A stretch of DNA of 57,612 bases from Prevotella sp. UBA2754 (GCA_002353295.1 DEJG01000006.1:1-57612), one strand, 5' to 3'; shown: positions 33,001-40,998, counted from the first letter of the stretch. A program made the numbers and translations. Notes: generated by a model not told the origin, from the sequence alone.

Positions 33001-33396
33001 ATGGAGGATGATCGTGGTAAATTCGTGGTGATTGCTGCTGGCTATCAGCGGGAGATGGAGGAGTTTATGAATGTCAATCCAGGATTAGCCAGTCGCTTTA
33101 CTCATAAGATGCATATCGAAGACTATAACGAGGACGAATTACTGGCTATATATAAAAAGATGGCAGCAAAGGACAATTACACGCTATCGCCTGCTGCCGA
33201 GTTCAAGTTAATGGATCTGATATGCCGTAAGGTTGTCAGCAAGACCGATTCCTTCGGTAATGCCCGAGAGATGCGAAATATGCTTGATGAAACAATCCAG
33301 CAGTTATCAGTTCGTGTAAGTGAATTGCCTCAAAATGAGGTAACTCAGGAAACGTATCAGCTGATACTGCCGGAAGATATAAAGGATGAATTATGA
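30079..33396 (+). CDS. zinc-ribbon protein with four tandem AAA+ (CbxX/SpoVK-type) modules
   Basis: A 1105-residue ATPase. A zinc ribbon (Cys3, 6, 17, 20) is followed by four AAA+ modules with Walker A sites near residues 72 (GETGTGKT), 333, 609 and 887 (each GNPGTGKT). Modules 2 to 4 have the CbxX/CfqX-type Walker B (GILFVDEAYTL and variants), pore-loop-like segments and sensor blocks (RSRF, KSRF, ASRF). Module 1 has FFDN at 128-131, so its catalytic Glu is missing. Such ATPases remodel protein complexes (CbbX on rubisco, EccA in type VII secretion); four modules in one chain are unusual. The FHA gene overlaps its stop by 4 nt. Confidence 0.9.
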   Translation: MVCEHCHKENRSIAKFCKWCGKPLISQNVLDQLVGLEDVKKQLKTVVDTYTYLHSRKDIMKVRLSVNAIIIGETGTGKTALAEIIRDYFYQHKIIDKPKLTMVDAVDYQRFVDKWDDNIKKSKDGILFFDNVQKLLPDRYSNQVNPLDKLFVEMDKWNDNPIVIISGLPKGLDDFLVNNPAAQNRFKYIFRLPTPSFSELCDVCKQELRIKYGIAAYKPEAEHKLERYFQYQVKIKDDTFGYRHLAVKTAEDIFTSFISRGADATMIEEGDIRGYVPEERTLDDILSDLDLYIGMDQVKKAVREIAYSVQNNVQRAQRGLGEQQKAGIHIVLTGNPGTGKTTIARKLGEILEAIGYLDSGHVVECDRAKMVSPYQGETPKVVDRLCDKAMGGILFVDEAYTLAPVSQGGDRDNQGAQALEQLMKRMEDDRGKFVVIAAGYRTEMENLFRINPGVRSRFSYFLNIDDYNPDELYQIMLVFAKQKKYVFAPDAEELTRKMITEMYDSRDKDFANGRTMRQLFDKITAKQAERLQKEDMSTKTNEELMTIIQEDIPYEAPKAVDYTECLAKLNGMVGLAAVKQEISNLAAFLNLQIRRGETNTFQGKHYVFTGNPGTGKTTVARIMADVFRTLGILSRGQLVEADRSKLVSGYSGQTAIKTNQLIDSAMGGVLFIDEAYTLKSGDNDSFGGEAIDTLLKRLEDDRGKFICIVAGYTDQMHDFIDSNPGLKSRFTQTIHFDDYTPDELTQIFVNLAKGKNFTVDDTTRDAIHRQFEQLYLRRDKNFGNARDARRIFDAAVEKQSQRLMAEVNDPNFKDEDMYRITVDDLAVQQSEKVRPLDEVLNELDEFIGMRSVKNMIRRLAVQSMFMKQRAAMGAGKVQQMAMNFILTGNPGTGKTSIARKMGEVLQSMEILPTSRVIEASRATLVGKYMGETPKIVNNMCDKAMGGILFIDEAYTLSSENDQYGKEAIDTLMKRMEDDRGKFVVIAAGYQREMEEFMNVNPGLASRFTHKMHIEDYNEDELLAIYKKMAAKDNYTLSPAAEFKLMDLICRKVVSKTDSFGNAREMRNMLDETIQQLSVRVSELPQNEVTQETYQLILPEDIKDEL

Positions 33397-33965
33397 TTAT
33401 ATGTCCGAATTGTAAAGAAGAAATAGAAGAGCAATCGTTTTTCTGCGACCAGTGTGGCCAGGCTTTGATGTATTGCTCTAATTGCGGTCGTGTGGGTACG
33501 GGACGACGCTGTACACACTGTGGTGGCTTGATGGAAGAACCTGGAGAGCCACACCAGTCGAGTCAGCCAAGTAGTCATTCAACGGCAGCAGAAATCAGCA
33601 GCTCGTTTGCGACTGCCAGGGAGACCAATAACGGAATGCCTCCTCCCGATGTACAGATAAAGGGTATTCCGACACTCACGTTATATAATCCCTCATTAAA
33701 CATTCGTATGGTGGGTATAAATGGCGCTATTATTGGCCGTAAACAGGGACCATATCAGCAATTGTTTGATGGGAATATGTATATATCGAGTGTCCACGCT
33801 CAGCTAATCTATAAGCCCGATTCAGGATGGTGTATTATTGATAAGCACTCCTCCAACGGAACGAAACTCAATGAGCGCGATTTATTGCCAGATATACCGA
33901 TGTCTATCAAGAGTGGTGATATCGTGTCTTTGGCAAATATAAACCTGCAGGTGAGTGTTAACTAA
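33393..33965 (+). CDS. zinc-ribbon and FHA-domain protein
   Basis: A 190-residue protein. Two short zinc ribbons (CPNC...CDQC and CSNC...CTHC, residues about 4-51) are followed by a Ser/Gln-rich linker. An FHA domain (about 90-190) shows the phosphothreonine-binding pattern: GAIIGR, ISSVHAQL and DKHSSNGTKLN. FHA domains dock onto phosphothreonine and usually read the output of a Ser/Thr kinase, here the gene two places upstream. Start and preceding stop overlap (ATGA), so translation is coupled with the AAA+ protein. The zinc ribbons resemble those of its operon partners. Confidence 0.9.
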   Translation: MIICPNCKEEIEEQSFFCDQCGQALMYCSNCGRVGTGRRCTHCGGLMEEPGEPHQSSQPSSHSTAAEISSSFATARETNNGMPPPDVQIKGIPTLTLYNPSLNIRMVGINGAIIGRKQGPYQQLFDGNMYISSVHAQLIYKPDSGWCIIDKHSSNGTKLNERDLLPDIPMSIKSGDIVSLANINLQVSVN

Positions 33966-34006
33966 CTTGCCAAACACCAACTTAATGATTGTATCAGTAA
34001 TTTGCT

Positions 34007-34753
34007 ATGAGTAGAATTGTCTTAACGGCTGCTAGCCGTGTGGGATGTGTAAGAAGTAATAACGAAGATATGGTTCTCGCCTACGACAAATTTGTTCGGG
34101 GCGAGGCTTATCATACAGAATTGATGACAGAGAACCTGGACCGTTTTGTGATAGCTTTAGCCGATGGCATGGGAGGGCATCAGGCTGGCGAAGTCGCTAG
34201 TGCTGATACTTTGGCGAACCTTCATTTCTTTATCAATGATTTACCAAAAGGGTTGTCTGTCAGTGAGTTTAATGAGATGATGATTATTTGGTTGGAATCT
34301 GTCAACAATATGATTGCCTCAAAAGGACACGTAGACCCCTCGATGGCGGAGATGGGAACCACTTTAGTGGGTATTGCATATTATGGTGGTAAGTTTTACT
34401 GGATGAATTGTGGTGACTCTCGTCTCTACCGTTTGCGTGACAACAAGTTGACTCAACTCTCTACCGACCATTCGCTTAATACGATGAATGGTGAGAAGCG
34501 GCATTCAAATGTGGTTACCAATTGTATTGGTGCCGGATGCAAGAACTCTTTCATGGATATGTATGAGTTTACCAATGATGTCTTGCCGGGTGATGTCTAT
34601 CTGCTTTGTTCCGATGGATTGAGCGATATGGTTCAAGATTCTGATATTGAAGGTCTGTTAAATGACGGTTCTTCTGCCAACCGACTTTGTGAGGCTGCCA
34701 TTGAAGCAGGAGGGTATGATAATGTTTCTGCATGTGTTGTTTCTGTTATGTAA
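34007..34753 (+). CDS. PP2C-family Ser/Thr protein phosphatase
   Basis: A 248-residue metal-dependent phosphatase without membrane segments. The metal-binding motifs are complete: an early Asp in NNEDMVLAYD, DGMGGHQAGEVAS, MGTTLVGIAY, NCGDSRLYRL, LCSDGLSDMV and the final DNVSACVV. It is of PrpC/Stp type and should reverse phosphorylation by the kinase of the same operon. The gap to the FHA gene is 41 nt; metA starts 9 nt after its stop and may be cotranscribed. Confidence 0.92.
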   Translation: MSRIVLTAASRVGCVRSNNEDMVLAYDKFVRGEAYHTELMTENLDRFVIALADGMGGHQAGEVASADTLANLHFFINDLPKGLSVSEFNEMMIIWLESVNNMIASKGHVDPSMAEMGTTLVGIAYYGGKFYWMNCGDSRLYRLRDNKLTQLSTDHSLNTMNGEKRHSNVVTNCIGAGCKNSFMDMYEFTNDVLPGDVYLLCSDGLSDMVQDSDIEGLLNDGSSANRLCEAAIEAGGYDNVSACVVSVM

Positions 34754-34762
34754 ATTGAGATT

Positions 34763-35680
34763 ATGCCATTAAGATTACCAGACAGATTGCCGGCTATCGA
34801 CCTGTTGAAGCAGGAGAACATCTTTGTGATGGACGACTCCCGTGCCCATATGCAGGATATTCGTCCGTTGAAAATTGTGATTCTCAACCTGATGCCTCTG
34901 AAAATCACTACCGAGACCGATTTGATTCGTCTACTCTCCAATACTCCTTTGCAATTGGAGGTTAGTTTTATGAAATTACGTAGTCATACGCCAAAGAATA
35001 CGCCCATTGAGCACATGATGATGTTCTATCGTGATTTCACACAGATGCGCAATGAGAAGTTTGATGGTATGATTATCACAGGTGCTCCAGTTGAGACTAT
35101 GGAATACGAGAATGTCAACTATTGGGACGAAATGACAGAGATATTCTCATGGGTTCGTACACATGTGACCAGTACCTTGTATATTTGTTGGGCGGCGCAG
35201 GCAGGCCTCTATTACCATTATGGTATTCCTAAATACCCTTTGCCCAAGAAAATGTTTGGCATATTCCCCCAGATTCCTTTAGAACCCCAGTTGCCTATAT
35301 TCCGAGGCTTTGACGATGTATTCCAGATGCCACATAGTCGCCATACCGAATTGCATCGTGAAGATATTCTTGCAAATCCTAAACTTACGCTGATAGCAGA
35401 ATCACCTGACTGTGGCGTAAGTATTGTCATGGCTCGCGGAGGACGTGAGTTCTTTATTACAGGACACCTGGAGTATGCTCCCAATACACTCGACAATGAG
35501 TATAAGCGTGACAAAGGCATTCGTGATGATGTGGACATGCCTAAGAATTACTACCTTGACGATGATCCATCCAAAGGCCCCTTGGTAACTTGGCGTGCTC
35601 ATGCTAATTTGCTATATAGCAATTGGATTAACTATTATGTTTATCAGGAAACACCTTACGACATCAACCAGATTAAATGA
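34763..35680 (+). CDS. metAA: homoserine O-acetyltransferase, MetA type
   Basis: A 305-residue enzyme that acylates homoserine, the first committed step of methionine synthesis. Cys142 in LYICWAAQAGLYYHYG is the nucleophile; the catalytic His is in FITGHLEY. In this family residue 111 decides the acyl donor: Glu gives acetyl-CoA use and Gly succinyl-CoA use. Here GAPVETMEYENV puts Glu at position 111, so O-acetylhomoserine is the predicted product. That fits a MetY-type enzyme at 17.8-19.0 kb. The U32 peptidase gene overlaps its end by 4 nt. Confidence 0.92.
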   Translation: MPLRLPDRLPAIDLLKQENIFVMDDSRAHMQDIRPLKIVILNLMPLKITTETDLIRLLSNTPLQLEVSFMKLRSHTPKNTPIEHMMMFYRDFTQMRNEKFDGMIITGAPVETMEYENVNYWDEMTEIFSWVRTHVTSTLYICWAAQAGLYYHYGIPKYPLPKKMFGIFPQIPLEPQLPIFRGFDDVFQMPHSRHTELHREDILANPKLTLIAESPDCGVSIVMARGGREFFITGHLEYAPNTLDNEYKRDKGIRDDVDMPKNYYLDDDPSKGPLVTWRAHANLLYSNWINYYVYQETPYDINQIK

Positions 35681-37482
35681 CACCTCTCGAACTGCTTGCA
35701 CCAGCCAAAGATCTCGCATGTGGAATAGCTGCGATTGAACATGGCGCTGATGCTGTCTATATAGGAGCTCAGCGCTTTGGAGCTCGTGCTGCTGCAGGCA
35801 ATAGTGTGGATGACATCAGACAGTTGTGTGATTATGCTCGTCCGTTTGGTGTGAAGGTGTATGTTACGGTTAATACAATTATCTATGACCATGAACTAGA
35901 AGCAACTGAACAGTTGATACGTCAACTTTATGATGTTGGTGTGGATGCTATTTTGGTGCAGGACATGGGTATCCTGAAAATGAATTTACCACCATTAGCT
36001 CTCCATGCTTCCACTCAGACAGATAATCGTACAGCCAAGAAAGTAAAATGGTTGCAACAATTAGGGTTTCGTCGTGTCGTTCTTGCCCGAGAATTGTCTG
36101 TTGATGAGATTAGTGAGATACATTGCCAAGTGCCTGATATGCCTTTGGAAGTATTTGTACATGGAGCCTTATGCGTTAGCTATAGTGGCCTGTGCTATGC
36201 GTCCCAATATTGTTTTGGACGTTCTGCCAATAGGGGAAACTGCGCTCAGTTCTGTAGAATGAAGTTCGACCTTATGGATGCAACTGGTAGAGAGATAGAA
36301 CATCAGCGCTACCTGTTGTCATTGAAGGATATGAACCAGAGTGACCATATGGAAGAATTAGTGCGTGCTGGTGCTACATCTTTCAAGATAGAGGGGAGAT
36401 TGAAGGATGTCAATTATGTGAAGAATGTAGTATCTGCCTATAGTCAGCGCCTTGATGTACTAGTAGCAAAATATCCAGAAACGTATTGTCGTGCTTCAAA
36501 GGGACATTGCTCTTTTGCTTTTACTCCACATCTTCAGAAAACATTCAATCGTGGCTTTACTACTTATTTCCTTCATGGCAGGCAACCCGATATATTTTCT
36601 CCCGATACTCCTAAAGCAATGGGCGAGTATGTAGGGTATGTCAAGGAGGTGCGTCGTGACTCTTTTAATGTGGCTGGTACTGCATCGTTTACCAATGGAG
36701 ACGGTCTCTGTTATATAAATAAGGTACGCGAATTAGAAGGATTTCGTGTCAATAGGGTAGAAGGAAATCGGCTTTTTCCCCAACAGATGCCAAAGAACCT
36801 GCATGCGGGTATGGCGCTCTATCGTAATAATGATCAGGAATTGGAACGCCAGTTGTCTCGTCAGAGTAGTGAACGAAAGATTCCGTTGCTATTAAAGATT
36901 AAAACAACAGACGATGGCTTTTCTCTTACAACAGGAGGAACGACAGTTTCCATCGTTTGTGAACACCAACAGGCGGAAAAGCCCCAACGCGACAATATTG
37001 TCCGACAACTGTCCAAGATGGGAGGCACACCCTATGAATGTAGTGGGGTAGAGATGGATGACGATTTCAACTACTTTATACCCAGTAGTTTGTTAAATGA
37101 TTTGCGTCGCAGATTGACAACAGCCCTCTCGTCGGTCGGGAGAAGCCCTCTCGTCGGTCGGGAGAAGTTGTCACGCTGTTTGGGAGATGTCGTCTCATGC
37201 CCAGAGAACTATCCCTTCTCATACCTTTATAATATCTCCAACCGTCTATCAGCTGATTTTTATGGGGTAAAAACTCCGTCTGCCTATGAGTTGGCAAAAG
37301 GGCAGGGCCCCATTATGCAGTGTCGTCATTGTCTGCGCTATTCGTTAGGAGCATGTGTGAAACATGGAGGTAGGAAACCCGAATGGAAAGAGCCCTTGTA
37401 TCTTCGCTTGGGTGACGGGCGCCGTTTCCGTTTGGAATTTGATTGTAGTCATTGTCAAATGAATGTGTATGCAACGGATTAG
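35677..37482 (+). CDS. U32-family peptidase/RNA-modification protein
   Basis: A 601-residue member of the U32 (collagenase-like) family. The N-terminal LLAPAKDLACGIAAIEHGAD, VFVHGALCVSYSGLCYASQY with clustered cysteines, and GNCAQFCRMKFDL are the family signature. The longer C-terminal part, ending with CRHCLRYSLGACVKHGG, is like the RlhA/YrrO type with DUF3656. Many U32 proteins act in RNA hydroxylation rather than proteolysis and may hold an iron-sulfur cluster through these cysteines; the exact target is not known here. A 22-nt unit is duplicated at 37122-37165 and translated as SSVGRSPLVGREK. The next gene overlaps the end by 20 nt. Confidence 0.9.
   Translation: MTPLELLAPAKDLACGIAAIEHGADAVYIGAQRFGARAAAGNSVDDIRQLCDYARPFGVKVYVTVNTIIYDHELEATEQLIRQLYDVGVDAILVQDMGILKMNLPPLALHASTQTDNRTAKKVKWLQQLGFRRVVLARELSVDEISEIHCQVPDMPLEVFVHGALCVSYSGLCYASQYCFGRSANRGNCAQFCRMKFDLMDATGREIEHQRYLLSLKDMNQSDHMEELVRAGATSFKIEGRLKDVNYVKNVVSAYSQRLDVLVAKYPETYCRASKGHCSFAFTPHLQKTFNRGFTTYFLHGRQPDIFSPDTPKAMGEYVGYVKEVRRDSFNVAGTASFTNGDGLCYINKVRELEGFRVNRVEGNRLFPQQMPKNLHAGMALYRNNDQELERQLSRQSSERKIPLLLKIKTTDDGFSLTTGGTTVSIVCEHQQAEKPQRDNIVRQLSKMGGTPYECSGVEMDDDFNYFIPSSLLNDLRRRLTTALSSVGRSPLVGREKLSRCLGDVVSCPENYPFSYLYNISNRLSADFYGVKTPSAYELAKGQGPIMQCRHCLRYSLGACVKHGGRKPEWKEPLYLRLGDGRRFRLEFDCSHCQMNVYATD
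37122..37165. repeat. 22-nt unit twice in tandem inside the U32 gene
   Basis: Two identical copies (37122-37143, 37144-37165) starting AGCCCTCTCGTCGG. Each can form a hairpin CTCTCG / CGGGAG. The second copy is read one frame off from the first and both frames are open. Unit length equals that of the unrelated repeat in the ABC-F gene. Confidence 0.85.
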
Positions 37483-38440
37483 GTATCAAATACTTCTTCT
37501 ATGCTTTTTGGGGCTGACGGCATGTTACCATCAGGGGCCGATAACACCAGATGCATGGGATTTGACTGAAAAACAGTTGGATTCAATATCCTTTTCGACT
37601 ACTCATCACTATTCACAAAATTATAATTTTGTGGTGAAAGCGGAGAGCATGCCTTTATCGGACCAACCTGGCGAATTAGCTTTTGATACGATTTATGTTT
37701 TAAAAGGTGAGCAATTAGTAGTGGCTGATATTCAGACCATTCCCACCGATTCGATAGATTCCATTTGGGTTAAGGTGGCGCGTGACCAGCTGACACAGGG
37801 GTGGATTCGTGAGAGTGAGATGCTGGAAGGCGTGTCGCCTGATGATCCCATCTCTCAGTTTATCGATTTCTTTTCAGATACCCATTTGTTGATATTCCTA
37901 GCGTTTCTGATAGTAGTAACAGTTAGTTATGGACTCTATCGACTCAACAGACATAAAGCCTATATTGTTCATTTCAATGATATCGATTCTTTCTATCCTA
38001 CCTTGTTATGTCTGACGGTAGCCGCTTCAGCCACCCTTTATGCCTCTATCCAGATGTTTGGTGCTGAGTCGTGGCGTCATTTCTATTACCACCCATCGCT
38101 CAATCCCTTTGCGCTCCCCTGGCATTTGGCACTGTTTGTAGCCTCCGTTTGGGCCATTATCATCATTGCTGTAGCTGCAGTCGATGATGTGTTACACCAT
38201 CTGTCTGGTGCCGATGCGCTACTCTATATAGGTGGATTAGCTGGCGTGTGTGCTGTTGATTATGTAGTGTTTAGCGTTTCCACCTTATATTATATAGGTT
38301 ATCCCTTGTTAATAGCCTATGTTGTTTTTGCCCTTTATCGTTATGTCCACCAAGCGCACTACCGCTTTACGTGTGGAAATTGTGGAACTTTGCTTTCCAA
38401 AAAGGGCCGTTGCCCGCATTGTGGAGCGATGAACGTATGA
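37463..38440 (+). CDS. lipoprotein with membrane segments and a C-terminal zinc ribbon
   Basis: A 325-residue protein of unknown function. It begins with a lipoprotein-like signal (LLLCFLGLTAC, Cys near residue 21). An outer soluble part (about 22-140) follows, with a block around VKVARDQLTQGWIRESEMLEG that resembles a bacterial SH3-like segment. Then come about five membrane segments (about 145-300) and a C-terminal zinc ribbon CGNCG...CPHCG. The start overlaps the U32 gene by 20 nt; a second ATG lies 6 nt further in. The mix of lipobox, membrane domain and zinc ribbon recalls the zinc-ribbon proteins upstream, but there is no direct evidence that they work together. Confidence 0.75.
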   Translation: MCMQRIRYQILLLCFLGLTACYHQGPITPDAWDLTEKQLDSISFSTTHHYSQNYNFVVKAESMPLSDQPGELAFDTIYVLKGEQLVVADIQTIPTDSIDSIWVKVARDQLTQGWIRESEMLEGVSPDDPISQFIDFFSDTHLLIFLAFLIVVTVSYGLYRLNRHKAYIVHFNDIDSFYPTLLCLTVAASATLYASIQMFGAESWRHFYYHPSLNPFALPWHLALFVASVWAIIIIAVAAVDDVLHHLSGADALLYIGGLAGVCAVDYVVFSVSTLYYIGYPLLIAYVVFALYRYVHQAHYRFTCGNCGTLLSKKGRCPHCGAMNV

Positions 38441-38482
38441 AAATCCTAATAAATGAGGATTGCATAGTTTTGCAGGAAACAT

Positions 38483-38490
38483 TACCTTTG
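38483..38490 (+). promoter_or_regulatory. -7 box of the TonB-dependent receptor gene
   Basis: Perfect TACCTTTG, with ATTG 20 bp upstream at 38459-38462. The start codon follows 9 nt later, so the leader would be only a few nucleotides long. Confidence 0.65.
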
Positions 38491-38499
38491 CACCCGATT

Positions 38500-40971
38500 A
38501 TGAAACAGAACAGTAAATTTTTGATGATGGGGCTGTTTTCTGTCATGCCCCTAATGTCGCAAGCCATTGAGGTGAGCGACTCTTCTCGCGTTGTTGATCT
38601 CGACGAAGTGATAGTTATTTCCCAGCCAAAAGAGCAGGTACGTCTTCGTTTACAACCCGTGAGCAGTAGCGTTTTTGGCAATGAGCAAATGCAACAGTTG
38701 ACCGTCCACAATCTGAGCCAACTGTCCCAGTATGTGCCTTCGTTTGTCATGCCGTCTTATGGTTCGCGTCTCACTTCGTCAGTTTATGTACGTGGTATCG
38801 GTTCGCGTGTCAACAGTCCGGCAATGGGAGTGTATTATGACAACATCCCCTTGATGTCGAAATCGGCCTTCAATAACCACTTCTATATGTTAGACCGTGT
38901 GGATGTATTGCGTGGACCGCAGGGAACACTCTATGGCCAGAATACAGAAGGCGGTTTGGTGCGCATCTATTCCAAAGATCCTATGAACTATCAGGGTACT
39001 GACATCCGTTTAGGTATCGGCACTGGTCTCTATTCTAATGTCGAGGTGGCTCACTATCATCGGCCCAGCGAGCAGCTGGCGTTTAGTGCAGCAGGTTTCT
39101 ACAGCGGACTGAAGGGATTCTTCAATAATCAGAATTTTTCAGAGAAGAATGACAAAACCAACGAGGCTGGTGGCAAACTGCGCTTGATTTTCCAGCCTAA
39201 TATGAAGTTGAAGTTCGATTGGACAGTCGACTATCAGTATGTCAATCAGAATGGTTTCGGATATGGCGAGTTCCAGCCGATAGAGTCTGGTGCCCCGTTT
39301 CCTTATAACCTTGATGTCGCTGATCCTGCAACAACCATCATGAATGGTTATAAGCGCAATATGTTGAATACAGGTCTTACTGTCGGCTACAACACCGAGA
39401 AGTTTCTCTTCATGTCAACCACCAGCTATCAGTTCCTGCAGGACTACATGCTGATGGATCAGGATTATATTACACCCGACTATTTGCGTCTTGAACAGCG
39501 TCAGAAGATGAATGCGCTGACACAGGAATTCGTACTTCGTTCTCACGACAAGAGCCGTTGGCAACATACGACGGGACTCTTTGCTTCCTATCAGTGGCTT
39601 CACACCGATGCTCCTGTATTCTTCGGTGAAGCCATTACAAAACCTATCGGCGACGGCATCACTGCTGCGATGAAAAATGCCATGTATCAAGGCATGTATC
39701 GTAGCATGCTTGAACAGATGACTCAGCAGATGGTGGCCGACATGATGACCAAGGGAATGCCTGAGGCTGCTGCTCAGGCCGCTGCTGCCCAGGCTGCTCC
39801 AGCTGCAGCCGAGAAAGCGGCTACGGCTGCCATCGAGAAAGCAGGCATCAATATGAGTGCGGAGATGGGGGTACCAGAGACATTTAAGACTCCCACTCTG
39901 AACTTCTCCGTCTTCCACGAGTCCAACTTCCTGCTCACCGACCGCCTGAAGTTCACAGTCGGATTGCGTTTCAATGTTGACAAGGTGAAGATTGAGTATG
40001 ATGCGCTGGCGTATATGAATATGACAGGAGGAACGGCCGAGCGTCAAGCAACCTATCATCTGACATCGCATATCGCAGACAGCCGTCAAAAGACCTACGT
40101 TCAGCTGTTGCCCAAAATAGCGCTGACCTATAGCTTGCCCGAAAACGTGGGTAATATCTATGCCCTCGTGTCGAAAGGCTATCGTGCTGGCGGCTACAAT
40201 ATCCAGATGTTTAGCGAGGTGCTTCAGAGCGACCTCAATGCCAATCGCAACAATGCTATGCGTGGCGATTATGACGTAGAGCATACAACACAAGACTACG
40301 ATAATATCACAGAAACCATCTCCTACAAGCCCGAGGAGTCTTGGAACTTTGAACTGGGCACCCATCTCAACCTCTTCGACAGCAAGGTGCAGGCCGATCT
40401 CTCTGTATTCTACATGAAGATAAGGAATCAGCAGATTTCCGTCATGTCACCACTCTACAACTACGGACGAATCATGACAAATGCCGGCAAGAGCCATTCC
40501 TGCGGCTTGGAGGCAACGCTGCGCGGACGTGCCTTCGACAATGCGCTCGACTGGAACGTGTCCTACAGCTTCACCAATGCCAAGTTCGACGAGTATGAAG
40601 CCAATACCAGCAATATGGTAATGGAGGTGGTGTCGTATAAAGACAATTATGTTCCCTTCGTACCCAAGCACATGCTCAGTCTCGTGGCCGACTATCACTT
40701 CGGCAAGTTTACCTTAGGTGCCAACCTCTCCAGTCTGGGTAAGACTTGGTGGGACGATGCCAATACCTTCGCCCAGAAGTTCTATGCTGTTCTTGGAGCA
40801 CATGCCGACTACGACTTCGGTCCTGTCCTGATCTCCGTATGGGGTCGCAATCTTACCGATACGAAATACAATACTTTTGCTATCTCAAGCAGTGCAGCCG
40901 GCGGTGCCCGCTACTTTGCTCAGCGAGGCAATCCGATACAAGTAGGAATGGATGTACTAATTCATTTCTAA
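38500..40971 (+). CDS. TonB-dependent outer-membrane receptor with Met/Ala-rich insert
   Basis: An 823-residue receptor without a SusD partner. A signal peptide (ending near MSQA) is followed by a plug (VDLDEVIVISQPKEQVRL, SSVYVRGIGSRVNSPAMGVYYD, RVDVLRGPQGTLYGQNTEGG). The barrel has TonB-receptor end strands (GGARYFAQRGNPIQVGMDVLIHF). It resembles siderophore or other small-ligand receptors more than SusC: no carboxypeptidase-like N-domain. Residues about 392-457 form an insert rich in Met (MYQGMYRSMLEQMTQQM) followed by Ala-rich sequence, probably in an outer loop or helix. I chose the ATG at 38500 because it begins the signal peptide and follows the promoter; the upstream ATG lies inside the preceding gene. 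Confidence 0.9.
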   Translation: MKQNSKFLMMGLFSVMPLMSQAIEVSDSSRVVDLDEVIVISQPKEQVRLRLQPVSSSVFGNEQMQQLTVHNLSQLSQYVPSFVMPSYGSRLTSSVYVRGIGSRVNSPAMGVYYDNIPLMSKSAFNNHFYMLDRVDVLRGPQGTLYGQNTEGGLVRIYSKDPMNYQGTDIRLGIGTGLYSNVEVAHYHRPSEQLAFSAAGFYSGLKGFFNNQNFSEKNDKTNEAGGKLRLIFQPNMKLKFDWTVDYQYVNQNGFGYGEFQPIESGAPFPYNLDVADPATTIMNGYKRNMLNTGLTVGYNTEKFLFMSTTSYQFLQDYMLMDQDYITPDYLRLEQRQKMNALTQEFVLRSHDKSRWQHTTGLFASYQWLHTDAPVFFGEAITKPIGDGITAAMKNAMYQGMYRSMLEQMTQQMVADMMTKGMPEAAAQAAAAQAAPAAAEKAATAAIEKAGINMSAEMGVPETFKTPTLNFSVFHESNFLLTDRLKFTVGLRFNVDKVKIEYDALAYMNMTGGTAERQATYHLTSHIADSRQKTYVQLLPKIALTYSLPENVGNIYALVSKGYRAGGYNIQMFSEVLQSDLNANRNNAMRGDYDVEHTTQDYDNITETISYKPEESWNFELGTHLNLFDSKVQADLSVFYMKIRNQQISVMSPLYNYGRIMTNAGKSHSCGLEATLRGRAFDNALDWNVSYSFTNAKFDEYEANTSNMVMEVVSYKDNYVPFVPKHMLSLVADYHFGKFTLGANLSSLGKTWWDDANTFAQKFYAVLGAHADYDFGPVLISVWGRNLTDTKYNTFAISSSAAGGARYFAQRGNPIQVGMDVLIHF

Positions 40972-40998
40972 GAACAAAATAAAAAACTAAACTCAACC

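Noticed and set aside
26175..34753. A type VI or type VII secretion locus
   Set aside because: Kinase, FHA, PP2C and EccA-like AAA+ parts recall both, but no structural secretion genes (tube, sheath, FtsK-like ATPase, WXG100 proteins) are present.
39415..40365. A 316-codon open frame on the minus strand opposite the TonB-dependent receptor
   Set aside because: Composition is odd (runs of Ser/Leu/Gly from the antisense of Ala-rich sequence) and the receptor on the plus strand is certain.
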